DNA of 8,753 nucleotides from Allobosea sp. (GTDB lineage Bacteria > Pseudomonadota > Alphaproteobacteria > Rhizobiales > Beijerinckiaceae): NCBI GenBank assembly GCA_021732895.1, contig JAKFWE010000420.1, forward strand, positions 1-8,753, in the 5' to 3' direction. Below the pieces are notes generated by a model, which saw only the letters and a program-made list of their open reading frames with translations, was not told where the DNA came from and searched no databases. The translations under genes were made by a program, and so were the position numbers. Positions 1-7,654 of the stretch are shown here, piece after piece; the first letter of the stretch is position 1; each line of letters begins with the position of its first letter.

Positions 1-264
1 CGCGAGATCGGCGTTGCCGGCCAGATTGGCGTTGAGATAGGCCTCGGCCCGGCCGCGCAGTTGCGCGTCGCTGGAGCGGCTCGCCTCGCGAGCCACGACC
101 AGGGCTGCGGAATCCACGGCGGCGGCGAGCGTCGCCCTCGCAGCGCTGGCGCGGGCGTAATCGACGGCCGCCCCCGCCAGCCCGACGATCGGCAGCAGCG
201 CCAATCCGAACAGCATGCCGACATTGCCGGAGGCGTCTTTCCCGAAACGGGTCAAAAGCGACAT
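1..264 (-). CDS. TadE/TadG-like Flp pilus assembly protein, N-terminal part
   Basis: The reading frame is open from an ATG at 264 to the window edge, giving 88 residues with the C-terminus missing. The start is MSLLTRFGKDASGNVGMLFG, followed by a hydrophobic segment at about residues 15-34, then an Ala-rich helix with VDYARAS (34-40) and AAVDSAALVVAR (48-59). This charged start, single membrane segment and 'D-x-A-A-L' helix are typical of TadE/TadG-like proteins: minor pilin-like or envelope-anchored parts of the Tad (Flp) secretion system. Known TadG proteins carry a large, often von Willebrand A-type, domain after this region; it would lie outside the window, so TadG versus another Tad-like protein cannot be decided. 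A GGGGAA sequence just upstream may be the ribosome site. The gene is divergent from purL and functionally unrelated to it. Confidence 0.8.
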   Translation of the reverse strand, partial: MSLLTRFGKDASGNVGMLFGLALLPIVGLAGAAVDYARASAARATLAAAVDSAALVVAREASRSSDAQLRGRAEAYLNANLAGNADLA

Positions 265-430
265 GGTCTGTTCCCCGGTGAAACGGTCGAAGCCGTTGTC
301 GGCGAGGCGGCGCAGAACGCGTGCCAACGCGCGCCGGAGGCGGGGGGCTCGGCGGGGAAGCCGTTGTCTCGGGGGCGCACACGCGCTATGCCCGCCGCAT
401 CCTCGCCGGACCGTCAGGACGCCCAGCGCC
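265..430. other. Divergent intergenic region between the Tad-like gene and purL
   Basis: These 166 bp separate two divergent genes and must hold both promoters. A 12-bp direct repeat, GAAGCCGTTGTC, occurs at 289-300 and 357-368. The purL frame stays open through this region back to an ATG at 215, but that start would overlap the Tad-like gene and add an Arg-rich low-complexity stretch unlike PurL, so I treat the region as non-coding. I see no purS or purQ remnant here, and no guanine-riboswitch-like or other RNA structure that I can support. Confidence 0.6.
364..392 (+). promoter_or_regulatory. Possible sigma-70-type promoter for purL
   Basis: TTGTCT (364-369) is followed after 17 bp by TATGCC (387-392). 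This matches TTGACA at four of six positions and TATAAT at its first three, with ideal spacing, and would start transcription near 398, about 33 nt before the purL start. The -35 element lies in the second copy of the GAAGCCGTTGTC direct repeat. The match is weak in such GC-rich DNA and is only a candidate. Confidence 0.28.
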
Positions 431-2641
<2,211 letters not shown>

Positions 2642-2652
2642 GGAGCTTCCCC

Positions 2653-2889
2653 ATGCCGATGGATGCACGCGACATCGAGGCGATGATCAAGGCGGCGCTG
2701 CCCGACGCCGTCGTCGAGATCAAGGATCTCGCCGGCGACGGCGACCACTACGCCGCGACCGTGACCTCGGCCGCCTTCGCCGGCAAGAGCCGGGTGCAGC
2801 AGCACCAGATGGTCTATGCCGCGCTCAAGGGGAATATGGGCGGCGTGCTGCACGCCCTTGCGCTGACGACGGCGGTTCCCCAGAATTAG
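2653..2889 (+). CDS. BolA-family protein (iron-sulfur/iron homeostasis partner of Grx)
   Basis: A 78-aa protein matching the small BolA fold: an N-terminal helix (about residues 5-15), then DHYAATVTS (31-39), RVQQHQMVYAALKG (47-60) and HALALTT (67-73). The His at 67 occupies the position of the invariant BolA histidine that serves as a ligand of the [2Fe-2S] cluster shared with CGFS glutaredoxins; His32 and His51 are other candidate ligands. The short size and lack of a long N-terminal extension fit the IbaG/BolA-like subgroup often found after purL in alphaproteobacteria. The start is supported by AGGAG at 2641-2645, seven bases upstream and overlapping the purL stop; a second in-frame ATG at 2659 is less well placed. 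It likely acts with grxD, two genes downstream, although a DUF29 gene now lies between them. Confidence 0.92.
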   Translation: MPMDARDIEAMIKAALPDAVVEIKDLAGDGDHYAATVTSAAFAGKSRVQQHQMVYAALKGNMGGVLHALALTTAVPQN

Positions 2890-2913
2890 GGAATGATTTC
2901 CGCGGAGGCTGCC

Positions 2914-3429
2914 ATGCCGGCCGACACGCTTTATGAAGATGACATCGTGACCTGGTCCGAGCAGCAGGCTCGGGCCATCCGCGAACTCGTGCGCACACGA
3001 CCGGAATTGTCCAATACGATCGACTGGGGCAACATCGTCGAGGAGATCGAGACGTTGGGCCGCAACGAATGGAAAGGCGTGGCATCGAAGATTCGGGTGG
3101 CATTGGCGCATATCATCAAGGCGGTTTGCGACCGGGAGTCGATGTCGGTTCGAGCCTGGTCGCATGAAACGCTTCAGGCTTTGTCGGACGCGCGTGACGA
3201 CTTTCGCCCTTCGATGCGCCAGCACCTCGATCTTCAAGCGATCTGGGCGAAAGCGTTTCAGCAGGCTGCCTATTCCTTGCGGCCCTATAATGTCACGATC
3301 CCGCCGGCTATTCCCAAAACCTGCCCCTTCACGCTCGACGAGATTCTGAGCGAAAACTTCGATCCCGACCAAGCCGTCATCGTCCTTCACGAGCATACGA
3401 CCGGCTTGCACAATTCTCAGAGGAACTGA
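2914..3429 (+). CDS. DUF29-family protein of unknown function
   Basis: A 171-aa protein that fits the DUF29 family as I remember it: LYEDDIVTWSEQQARAIREL (6-25), IDWGNIVEEIETLGRNE (36-52), then a helix with RVALAHIIKAV (61-71), RAWSHET (80-86) and the closing EILSENFDPD (143-152). The family is common in cyanobacteria and proteobacteria, often multicopy, and has no established function. It looks cytoplasmic and helical, without a signal peptide. I chose ATG 2914 because GGAGG (2904-2908) lies five bases upstream; the in-frame ATG at 2893 would add seven residues and lacks such a site. The gene begins 24 bp after the bolA stop and ends three bases before grxD, whose ribosome site overlaps its 3' end, so it is co-transcribed. 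Its base composition is lower in GC (32/60 at 3241-3300 by hand count) than purL (43/60 at 1741-1800), suggesting late insertion into the operon. Confidence 0.85.
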   Translation: MPADTLYEDDIVTWSEQQARAIRELVRTRPELSNTIDWGNIVEEIETLGRNEWKGVASKIRVALAHIIKAVCDRESMSVRAWSHETLQALSDARDDFRPSMRQHLDLQAIWAKAFQQAAYSLRPYNVTIPPAIPKTCPFTLDEILSENFDPDQAVIVLHEHTTGLHNSQRN

Positions 3430-3432
3430 ACC

Positions 3433-3768
3433 ATGACCGACATCAAAGCCCGCATCGACGCCGAGGTGGCCTCCGCCGACATCGTCGTCTTCATGAAGGG
3501 CACGCCGCAATTCCCGATGTGCGGCTTCTCCGGCCAGGTCTCGCAGATCCTCGGCTATCTCGGCGTGCCGTGGAAGGGCGTCAACGTGCTCGAGGACATG
3601 GAGATCCGCGAGGGCATCAAGGCCTATTCCAACTGGCCGACGATCCCGCAGCTCTACGTCAAGGGCGAGTTCATCGGCGGCTGCGACATCACCCGCGAGA
3701 TGTTCCAGGCCGGCGAGTTGCAGGCGCTCTTCGAGGAGAAGGGCATCGCGGTCAAGCAGGCGAGCTGA
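3433..3768 (+). CDS. grxD: Monothiol glutaredoxin Grx4/GrxD (CGFS type)
   Basis: A 111-aa single-domain monothiol glutaredoxin. It shows VVFMKGTPQFPMCGFSG (18-34), with the CGFS site at 30-33 whose Cys binds a bridging [2Fe-2S] cluster, the cis-proline segment WPTIPQLYV (68-76), and the glutathione-binding GGCDI (82-86). Members of this family carry and deliver Fe-S clusters and form heterodimers with BolA proteins in the cytoplasm. Length and all key residues are normal for GrxD. AGAGGA just before the start overlaps the end of the DUF29 gene, three bases upstream, implying translational coupling. A short dyad, CTGAGCGGCTCAG (3765-3777), overlaps the stop codon but lacks a T-run. Pairing with the upstream bolA-family gene is the usual arrangement in alphaproteobacteria; here DUF29 interrupts it. 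Confidence 0.96.
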   Translation: MTDIKARIDAEVASADIVVFMKGTPQFPMCGFSGQVSQILGYLGVPWKGVNVLEDMEIREGIKAYSNWPTIPQLYVKGEFIGGCDITREMFQAGELQALFEEKGIAVKQAS

Positions 3769-3846
3769 GCGGCTCAGGCTTCCGCGCAGGGCGGCAGCGC
3801 GTCCAGCGCACCTGAAACAAAACGGCTTTCGTGCTAAAGCTCGCGC
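3769..3846 (+). promoter_or_regulatory. Short gap before the MNT/HEPN pair; weak possible promoter
   Basis: This 78-bp gap separates grxD from the MNT gene. CTGAAA (3812-3817) and GCTAAA (3833-3838) resemble poor -35 and -10 elements at 15 bp spacing. If real, transcription would start at or just before the ATG at 3847, making a leaderless mRNA, which would agree with the absence of a clear ribosome site there. No good terminator follows grxD, so read-through from the purL operon is equally possible. Confidence 0.22.
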
Positions 3847-4188
3847 ATGGGTCCCTATCTCACCTTGCGCGAGCGGCATGAGCGCAAGCTCGCCGCCTAT
3901 CGCGACGCGGTCGAGGCGCTCAAGCCGCTGCTCGCGGCCTATGCTCGCGAGCATGGCGGGCGCTTCATCCTGTTTGGCTCGGCCGCGCGCGGCTCAGCCC
4001 ACGACCAGAGCGACGTCGACATCATCGCCGATTTCCCCGAACGCGGTTCGACCGCGGCCTGCGGTTTCGCCGATGAGCGCTGCTGGGCGCTCGGCCTGAC
4101 GCCCGATTGCCGGCCGATTGAGTGGACCTCGGACAAGGTGGTGGCGCGGGCGCTGGAGGAAGGCGTCGCGCTGGGAGAGACGCCATGA
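3847..4188 (+). CDS. MNT-domain nucleotidyltransferase, likely antitoxin of a type VII HEPN/MNT pair
   Basis: A 113-aa minimal nucleotidyltransferase. FILFGSAARGSAHDQSDVDI (40-59) contains the complete GSx10DxD signature: G44-S45, ten residues, then D56 and D58 as metal ligands. E92 in PIEWTSD may supply the third acidic residue. The first 36 residues form a predicted amphipathic helix (LRERHERKLAAYRDAVEALK). In characterised HEPN/MNT systems the MNT partner transfers AMP to the tyrosine of the HEPN toxin motif and so neutralises it; the intact active site argues for an enzymatically competent antitoxin. The stop overlaps the HEPN start (ATGATG), so the two are translationally coupled. No good Shine-Dalgarno lies before ATG 3847; this start gives a natural family length. 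Antitoxin function is inferred from motifs and pairing. Confidence 0.87.
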   Translation: MGPYLTLRERHERKLAAYRDAVEALKPLLAAYAREHGGRFILFGSAARGSAHDQSDVDIIADFPERGSTAACGFADERCWALGLTPDCRPIEWTSDKVVARALEEGVALGETP

Positions 4189-4655
4189 TGGCCGAACGCT
4201 GGCGCGACATTGACGACGAGATCGAAAGCGCGAAGCGGCATTTCAACGCGGCCATTCGCATTCTCGACCGGGCGCCGGCCGATTTGGCCACGACCGAAGG
4301 CTACGATGCGGCAATGGCTTTTCAGCACGCCATGCTTGCCGGCTACACGTCTTTTGAGAACGCCGTCAAACGCATTCTGGTCTTTATCGGGGAAGAACTT
4401 CCCATCGGTCCGGATTGGCATGCGACCTTCTTGCGACGAATATCGAAACCGCTGCCCAATCGTCGTCCAGGCTTGATCGGTCCGCAGCTTTTCAAGGCTG
4501 CGCTCGACTTGATGCGCTTCAGGCACGTCGCCATGCATAACTATGACGGCTTCGAGTTTGATCGCGCCGCTTTGACGATCAGATCGGCCAAAACGTTTGT
4601 GTCGCTGATCGACGCGGAACTCGCCACCTTCCGCGCCGCGATCGACCCCGATTGA
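4185..4655 (+). CDS. HEPN-domain RNase-type toxin, partner of the MNT protein
   Basis: A 156-aa, all-helical HEPN protein. The key motif RHVAMHNY (113-120) is an exact Rx4HxY: R113 and H118 would be the RNase residues and Y120 the site that the MNT partner AMPylates in type VII systems. Helix patterns ESAKRHFNAAIRIL (14-27), FQHAMLAGYTSFENAVKRIL (46-65) and LFKAALDLMRFRH (102-114) fit the HEPN bundle. Two starts are possible, ATG 4185 (4-nt overlap with the MNT gene) and ATG 4188; GGGAG at 4173-4177 lies seven bases before the first, which I chose. The gene is lower in GC (65/120 at 4321-4440 by hand count) than purL and, by eye, than its own antitoxin gene, suggesting acquisition. It converges on the next gene with a 6-bp gap and no terminator. 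An inactive or non-toxic HEPN role cannot be excluded, though the catalytic residues are present. Confidence 0.85.
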   Translation: MMAERWRDIDDEIESAKRHFNAAIRILDRAPADLATTEGYDAAMAFQHAMLAGYTSFENAVKRILVFIGEELPIGPDWHATFLRRISKPLPNRRPGLIGPQLFKAALDLMRFRHVAMHNYDGFEFDRAALTIRSAKTFVSLIDAELATFRAAIDPD

Positions 4656-4661
4656 GCCCGT

Positions 4662-5086
4662 TCAGGACGCGGCGGACGATCCCGCCTCGATCTCGCGCTG
4701 TGTCGCGACGAACTCCGTCCCGCAAGACAGTTTTGCCGCGAGCGCGCTGCCGGGCTCGATGACACGCCAGAACGGCGTCACCTCGCTCGGCCCCGACCAT
4801 CCGCCATCTGCTCGCAGGCGCGCTCGGCGACGATGCGCAGGAAGATGCCGGTCGAGGCCGGGCAGGTGGCGTCGGCGCCGTGACGGGCGGCCATGGCCTG
4901 GCGAAACGCCGCGATCGGCTGCGTCCGGCCGGGTGGAATCGACGTGATCCAGTCATCGAGCGACGCGGGATCGGCGATGAACAGCCGACCGCCCGCAGGC
5001 GCCCCTGCGAAAGGCGCCCGGAGAACGCTGACATGCGGGGCCTTCGCGCCGTCGAACTTGTCCTGCCAGCTCTTTTTCCGGCCCAT
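4662..5086 (-). pseudogene. Frameshifted conserved hypothetical protein (MGRKKSW... family)
   Basis: From ATG 5086 (GGGAG eight bases upstream) the frame encodes MGRKKSWQDKFDGAKAPHVS and continues through IPPGRTQPIAAFRQ and HGADATCPASTGIFLRIVAE to ACEQMADG, then stops at 4778 after GRGRAR (102 aa). The adjacent frame continues the same protein without a gap: SEVTPFWRVIEPGSALAAKL, then SCGTEFVATQREIEAG and a stop at 4662-4664. One base is missing at the GGGG run (forward CCCC, 4791-4794); adding one G would restore a 141-aa protein. I recall this family as short bacterial proteins of unknown function; the TPFWRVI end faintly resembles the DNA-binding end of alkyltransferase-like (MGMT) proteins, which is only a guess. 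The break may be real decay, a homopolymer sequencing error or recoding; no canonical slippery heptamer is present. It lies 65 bp after the carbamoyltransferase on the same strand. Confidence 0.8.
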
Positions 5087-5100
5087 ATCGCGCGCTCCCA

Positions 5101-5115
5101 TTCTGCGCGGCAGAA
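5101..5115. repeat. Perfect inverted repeat upstream of the frameshifted gene
   Basis: TTCTGC (5101-5106), GCG, GCAGAA (5110-5115): six-base arms around a three-base loop. On the minus strand it lies about six bases before the GGGAG ribosome site of the frameshifted gene, a place suited to a small hairpin or a repressor site. Confidence 0.45.
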
Positions 5116-5126
5116 CTTTATCCGAA

Positions 5127-5139
5127 CGACTGTCAGTCG
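5127..5139. repeat. Near-perfect palindrome after the carbamoyltransferase gene
   Basis: CGACTG-T-CAGTCG is a 13-bp dyad with one central base, 12 bp beyond the carbamoyltransferase stop. The tiny loop makes a terminator hairpin poor (four-bp stem with five-base loop at best) and no T-run follows, so a protein-binding dyad or chance are both possible. Confidence 0.4.
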
Positions 5140-5151
5140 CTGGCAGGACCC

Positions 5152-6882
5152 TCACTTCACCAGCAACCAATCCTCCACCAGCAGCGCATCGAGCCCCGAA
5201 GTATAGAACATCAGGATCGCGTCCTCGGCCGTGTGCAGGATCGGCTTGCCCATGATGTTGAACGAGGTGTTCAGCACCACCGGCACGCCCGTCAGCTTGT
5301 GAAACTCCGCGATCAGCGCGTGGTAGCGCGGGTTGCGCTCAGGCGTCACGCTCTGCAGCCGCCCGGTGAAGTCCTCATGCACCACCGCTGGCACGCGGGC
5401 GCGCACAGCCTCCTTCCAGACCAGCGTCCGCTCCATATAGGGCGCGTCCTGATAGGCCTCGAACCAGTCCGCGCCATATTCGGCGAGGATCGAGGGGGCG
5501 AAGGGGCGGAACGCCTCGCGGTACTTCACCTTGGCGTTGAGAATATCTTTTGCGTCCGCCGGGCGCGGATCGGCGAGGATCGAGCGGTTGCCGAGCGCGC
5601 GCGGGCCGAACTCGGCCTTGCCCTGCACCCAGCCGATGAGCTTGCCTTCGGTGAGCAGTTTCGCCGTGACGGGGGCGACGTCGTCGGGCGAAAGCCTGCG
5701 CAGACGCGGTTCCCATGCCTGCATGCGCTCCAAAGGCTCGGTCGAGACGCGCGAGCCGAGATAGGGCGACATCGGCCCCTTTGGCGCGCGCCAGCCCGGA
5801 TCGGCCTGTTTGTGGCTGAGCCAGGCCGCGCCGATGGCGTTGCCGTCATCGGCCGGGGCGGACGGCACGAAGACGTGAGAAAACCCGTGGCGGCCGACGA
5901 TCCTGCCGTTGAAGGACGAGTTCAGCGCGCAGCCGCCGGCGAGCACGAGGTTCTCCGAGGGAACCAGCGTGGCGGTCTCCCCGAGCAGCGCCTCCATCAT
6001 CTCCGCGAAGACGTCCTGTCCGCAGCGGGCGAGATCGGCCCAGCCCCGGTCCAGCGCATCGGCCGGGCGCAGCGACAGGATCTCGGCCGCGACAGCCTGC
6101 ACCACATCGGCCTTGGCGAAGGTGAGTTTGCGCCCCTCGATCCGGTAGAGCTTGCGCAGCAGCCCCATCAGCCGGTCGTCGGTCTTGCCATAGGGCGCGA
6201 GCCCCATGATCTTCCACTCCTCGCCCTTGGCCTGGTCGAAGCCGGCGAGATCCGTGACGAGGCCGAAATAGAAGCCGATCGATTCGCGCCCGCGATGGCG
6301 CTTCACCTCGGTGATCTCGCCTTCCTTCAGCGCGAAGATCGCCGAGGCTCCGGTCTCGCCCATGCCGTCGACGACGAGACAGGCGGCATTGTCGAAGGGC
6401 GAGGACCAGCAGGCATAGGCGGCATGGCTGAGATGGTGGCCGTGCCGCGTCAGGCCCGTCACATTGGCTCTCCAGAAAGCGCGGTCGAGCCCTAAAAGCG
6501 TGCCGACGCCGGCGCGCTGCTGCGCGAGATGCAGCGAGGCGATGAAGGCGCGTTCGCTGCGCTGCGGCACCAGCGAGCGGTTGAGCTCTGGCGAGAGTTT
6601 CAGCAGCGAGTCGAGCGAAAACGATCCGGCGCGGTCCATCTGGTCGAGGAAGCCGGTGAAAGCTTCCCCCCAGCTCGTGGCGATGTGGATCTCGGCTCCC
6701 CTCGGAATGTAGCGCTTCAGCAAGCCTTCCATGCGCGGCGCGGAATCCGGCTCGCAATTGGGCGCGCGTTTGTACTGCAGGTAACGCTCGGTCGCCTCGG
6801 CGAAGAGCACTTCGCCATCGGGGCCGATAATGGCGATGGCGGGATCGTGGAAGGTGGTGGCGAGCCCGATCGTATAGGTCAT
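5152..6882 (-). CDS. NodU/CmcH/TobZ-family O-carbamoyltransferase
   Basis: A full-length 576-aa carbamoyltransferase. These enzymes transfer a carbamoyl group from carbamoyl phosphate, through a carbamoyl-AMP intermediate, to a hydroxyl of a sugar, antibiotic or Nod factor in the cytoplasm. The N-terminal Kae1-like domain has IGLATTFHDPAIAI (5-18), HGHHLSHAA (147-155), VDGMGETG (171-178), KIMGLAPYG (224-232), LAGGCALNSSFNG (314-326) and PADDGNAIGAA (343-353). The C-terminal carbamoyl-phosphate domain has GKAEFGPRALGNRSILADPR (421-440), FRPFAPSI (458-465) and VVLNTSFNIMGKPI (535-548). The HHLSHA metal and nucleotide site is intact. Start ATG 6882 gives the family N-terminus, but only a weak ribosome site is visible. 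No glycosyltransferase, nod or antibiotic genes accompany it here, so the acceptor is unknown. The frameshifted gene follows 65 bp downstream on the same strand. Confidence 0.94.
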   Translation of the reverse strand: MTYTIGLATTFHDPAIAIIGPDGEVLFAEATERYLQYKRAPNCEPDSAPRMEGLLKRYIPRGAEIHIATSWGEAFTGFLDQMDRAGSFSLDSLLKLSPELNRSLVPQRSERAFIASLHLAQQRAGVGTLLGLDRAFWRANVTGLTRHGHHLSHAAYACWSSPFDNAACLVVDGMGETGASAIFALKEGEITEVKRHRGRESIGFYFGLVTDLAGFDQAKGEEWKIMGLAPYGKTDDRLMGLLRKLYRIEGRKLTFAKADVVQAVAAEILSLRPADALDRGWADLARCGQDVFAEMMEALLGETATLVPSENLVLAGGCALNSSFNGRIVGRHGFSHVFVPSAPADDGNAIGAAWLSHKQADPGWRAPKGPMSPYLGSRVSTEPLERMQAWEPRLRRLSPDDVAPVTAKLLTEGKLIGWVQGKAEFGPRALGNRSILADPRPADAKDILNAKVKYREAFRPFAPSILAEYGADWFEAYQDAPYMERTLVWKEAVRARVPAVVHEDFTGRLQSVTPERNPRYHALIAEFHKLTGVPVVLNTSFNIMGKPILHTAEDAILMFYTSGLDALLVEDWLLVK

Positions 6883-6924
6883 GGCCGGGAGCGTATGGCG
6901 CAGCCGCCGGCGCGAGGCAATCGG

Positions 6925-6970
6925 CCTGTCATTCCGGGTTGAGGCCTGCGGCCCGCCCCGGAATGCCAGG
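6925..6970. repeat. Long imperfect inverted repeat (possible tlpA terminator or dispersed repeat)
   Basis: CCTGTCATTCCGGG (6925-6938) and CCCGGAATGCCAGG (6957-6970) are reverse complements at 13 of 14 positions. The 18-bp spacer contains a second small stem, GGCC-TGC-ACC-free GGCC at 6943-6946 and 6950-6953. It starts ten bases after the tlpA stop on the transcribed strand and lies 43 bp before the carbamoyltransferase start, so the transcript could fold into a strong hairpin ending tlpA transcription; there is no T-run. The GTCATTCCGGG type of arm is one I associate with dispersed intergenic repeats in Bosea-like genomes, from memory only. Confidence 0.65.
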
Positions 6971-6979
6971 CTGACAGCG

Positions 6980-7627
6980 TCACCGTCCCAGCGCGGCTCC
7001 GATCAGGGCCTTCGCATCGACGCTCGCCCAGTCGGCCGGGCCTTGCAGGATCGCCAGTTCGCAGCCCTCGGCATCGACGAGAAGGCTGGTCGGCATGCCC
7101 TCGACCTTGCGCGCCTTGCGGAGCTCCTGGAAGATTTTCGCCTGCGGATCGGCATAATAGGCGAGGCGCTCGATCTTGTGCTCGGCGAGCCAAGCCTTCG
7201 GCTTGTCGAGATTGCGCGTGTCGATATTGACCGCGACCACCTCGAAATCCGGCCCGCCGAGAGCGCCCTGCAGCGCGTCGAGCGCCGGCATTTCCTTCAG
7301 GCAGGGTGCGCACCAGGTCGCCCAGAGATTGACCAGGACGGTGCGGCCCCGGAAGGCCGCAAGCGACGTCTGCATCCCGTCAGGCCGGTTGAAGGCGAGA
7401 TCGGGCAGCAGCGCCGGGCGCCCGGAAACCTGGACGGCGGCGACCTCGCCCGTGGCCAGAGGCCGCAGCCGCTCGACCTTCGCCTGGGCCGCGCTGCACG
7501 AAGCGGAATTGCCGGCCCGGCCTTCGCTGGCGTAGAAGGCGGCGAAGCCGCCCCCGGCGACCAGCGCGAGCACGCCGCTCGCGGCGACCCATTTCGACCA
7601 AGACCTCATCTTCGACCAAGACCTCAT
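6980..7627 (-). CDS. tlpA: Thiol:disulfide interchange protein TlpA (membrane-anchored thioredoxin)
   Basis: A 215-aa periplasmic thioredoxin with an N-terminal anchor (hydrophobic residues about 13-32). The active site WCAPC is at 105-109 within LVNLWATWCAPCLKEMPAL, and the cis-proline loop GMPTS at 178-182. Two further cysteines, C44 and C189, have the same spacing from each other and from the active site as the structural disulfide I recall in Bradyrhizobium TlpA, a reductant for copper chaperones in cytochrome aa3 assembly. That supports this name over CcmG/ResA. ATG 7627 is preceded by GAGGG (forward 7632-7636, four-base spacing); ATG 7609 is an in-frame alternative created by an exact 18-bp tandem duplication, so the protein begins MRSWSKMRSWSK. 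The open frame extends upstream through argH, but that is antisense shadow. It is divergent from argH, with 27 bp between starts. Confidence 0.92.
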   Translation of the reverse strand: MRSWSKMRSWSKWVAASGVLALVAGGGFAAFYASEGRAGNSASCSAAQAKVERLRPLATGEVAAVQVSGRPALLPDLAFNRPDGMQTSLAAFRGRTVLVNLWATWCAPCLKEMPALDALQGALGGPDFEVVAVNIDTRNLDKPKAWLAEHKIERLAYYADPQAKIFQELRKARKVEGMPTSLLVDAEGCELAILQGPADWASVDAKALIGAALGR

Positions 7628-7628
7628 C
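7593..7628. repeat. Exact 18-bp tandem duplication over the tlpA start
   Basis: TTCGACCAAGACCTCATC occurs at 7593-7610 and again, without a gap or mismatch, at 7611-7628. On the minus strand each copy encodes ATG plus five codons (MRSWSK), so tlpA has two in-frame start codons 18 bp apart. On the plus strand the repeat spans 27-62 bp upstream of the argH start. Confidence 0.95.
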
Positions 7629-7654
7629 GCGCCCTCAAAGCAGGAAACACCGTC
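7628..7654. promoter_or_regulatory. 27-bp divergent gap holding the ribosome sites of tlpA and argH
   Basis: Both Shine-Dalgarno sequences sit here: CCCTC at 7632-7636 reads GAGGG for tlpA, four bases before ATG 7627, and AGGA at 7642-7645 lies nine bases before the argH GTG at 7655. The latter favours GTG 7655 over the ATG at 7667, which would be 21 bases away. There is no room for two promoters, so each must lie inside the opposite gene or further upstream. Confidence 0.65.

Noticed and set aside
215..430. N-terminal extension of PurL from ATG 215
   Set aside because: It would overlap the divergent Tad-like gene, add 72 Arg-rich residues not found in PurL, and lacks a good ribosome site; GTG 431 gives the family N-terminus.
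3765..3777. CTGAGCGGCTCAG as a grxD terminator
   Set aside because: The stem is five base pairs at most, overlaps the stop codon and has no following T-run.
4778..4800. Programmed -1 frameshifting as the explanation for the split gene
   Set aside because: The zero-frame context CGG-GGC-CGA does not form a canonical X-XXY-YYZ slippery site and I see no obvious downstream stem-loop; a one-base indel is simpler, though not excluded by sequence alone.
5233..6495. 420-codon open frame antisense to the carbamoyltransferase
   Set aside because: Low-complexity Arg/Gly/Ala product, no motifs, and fully inside a gene with clear family motifs.
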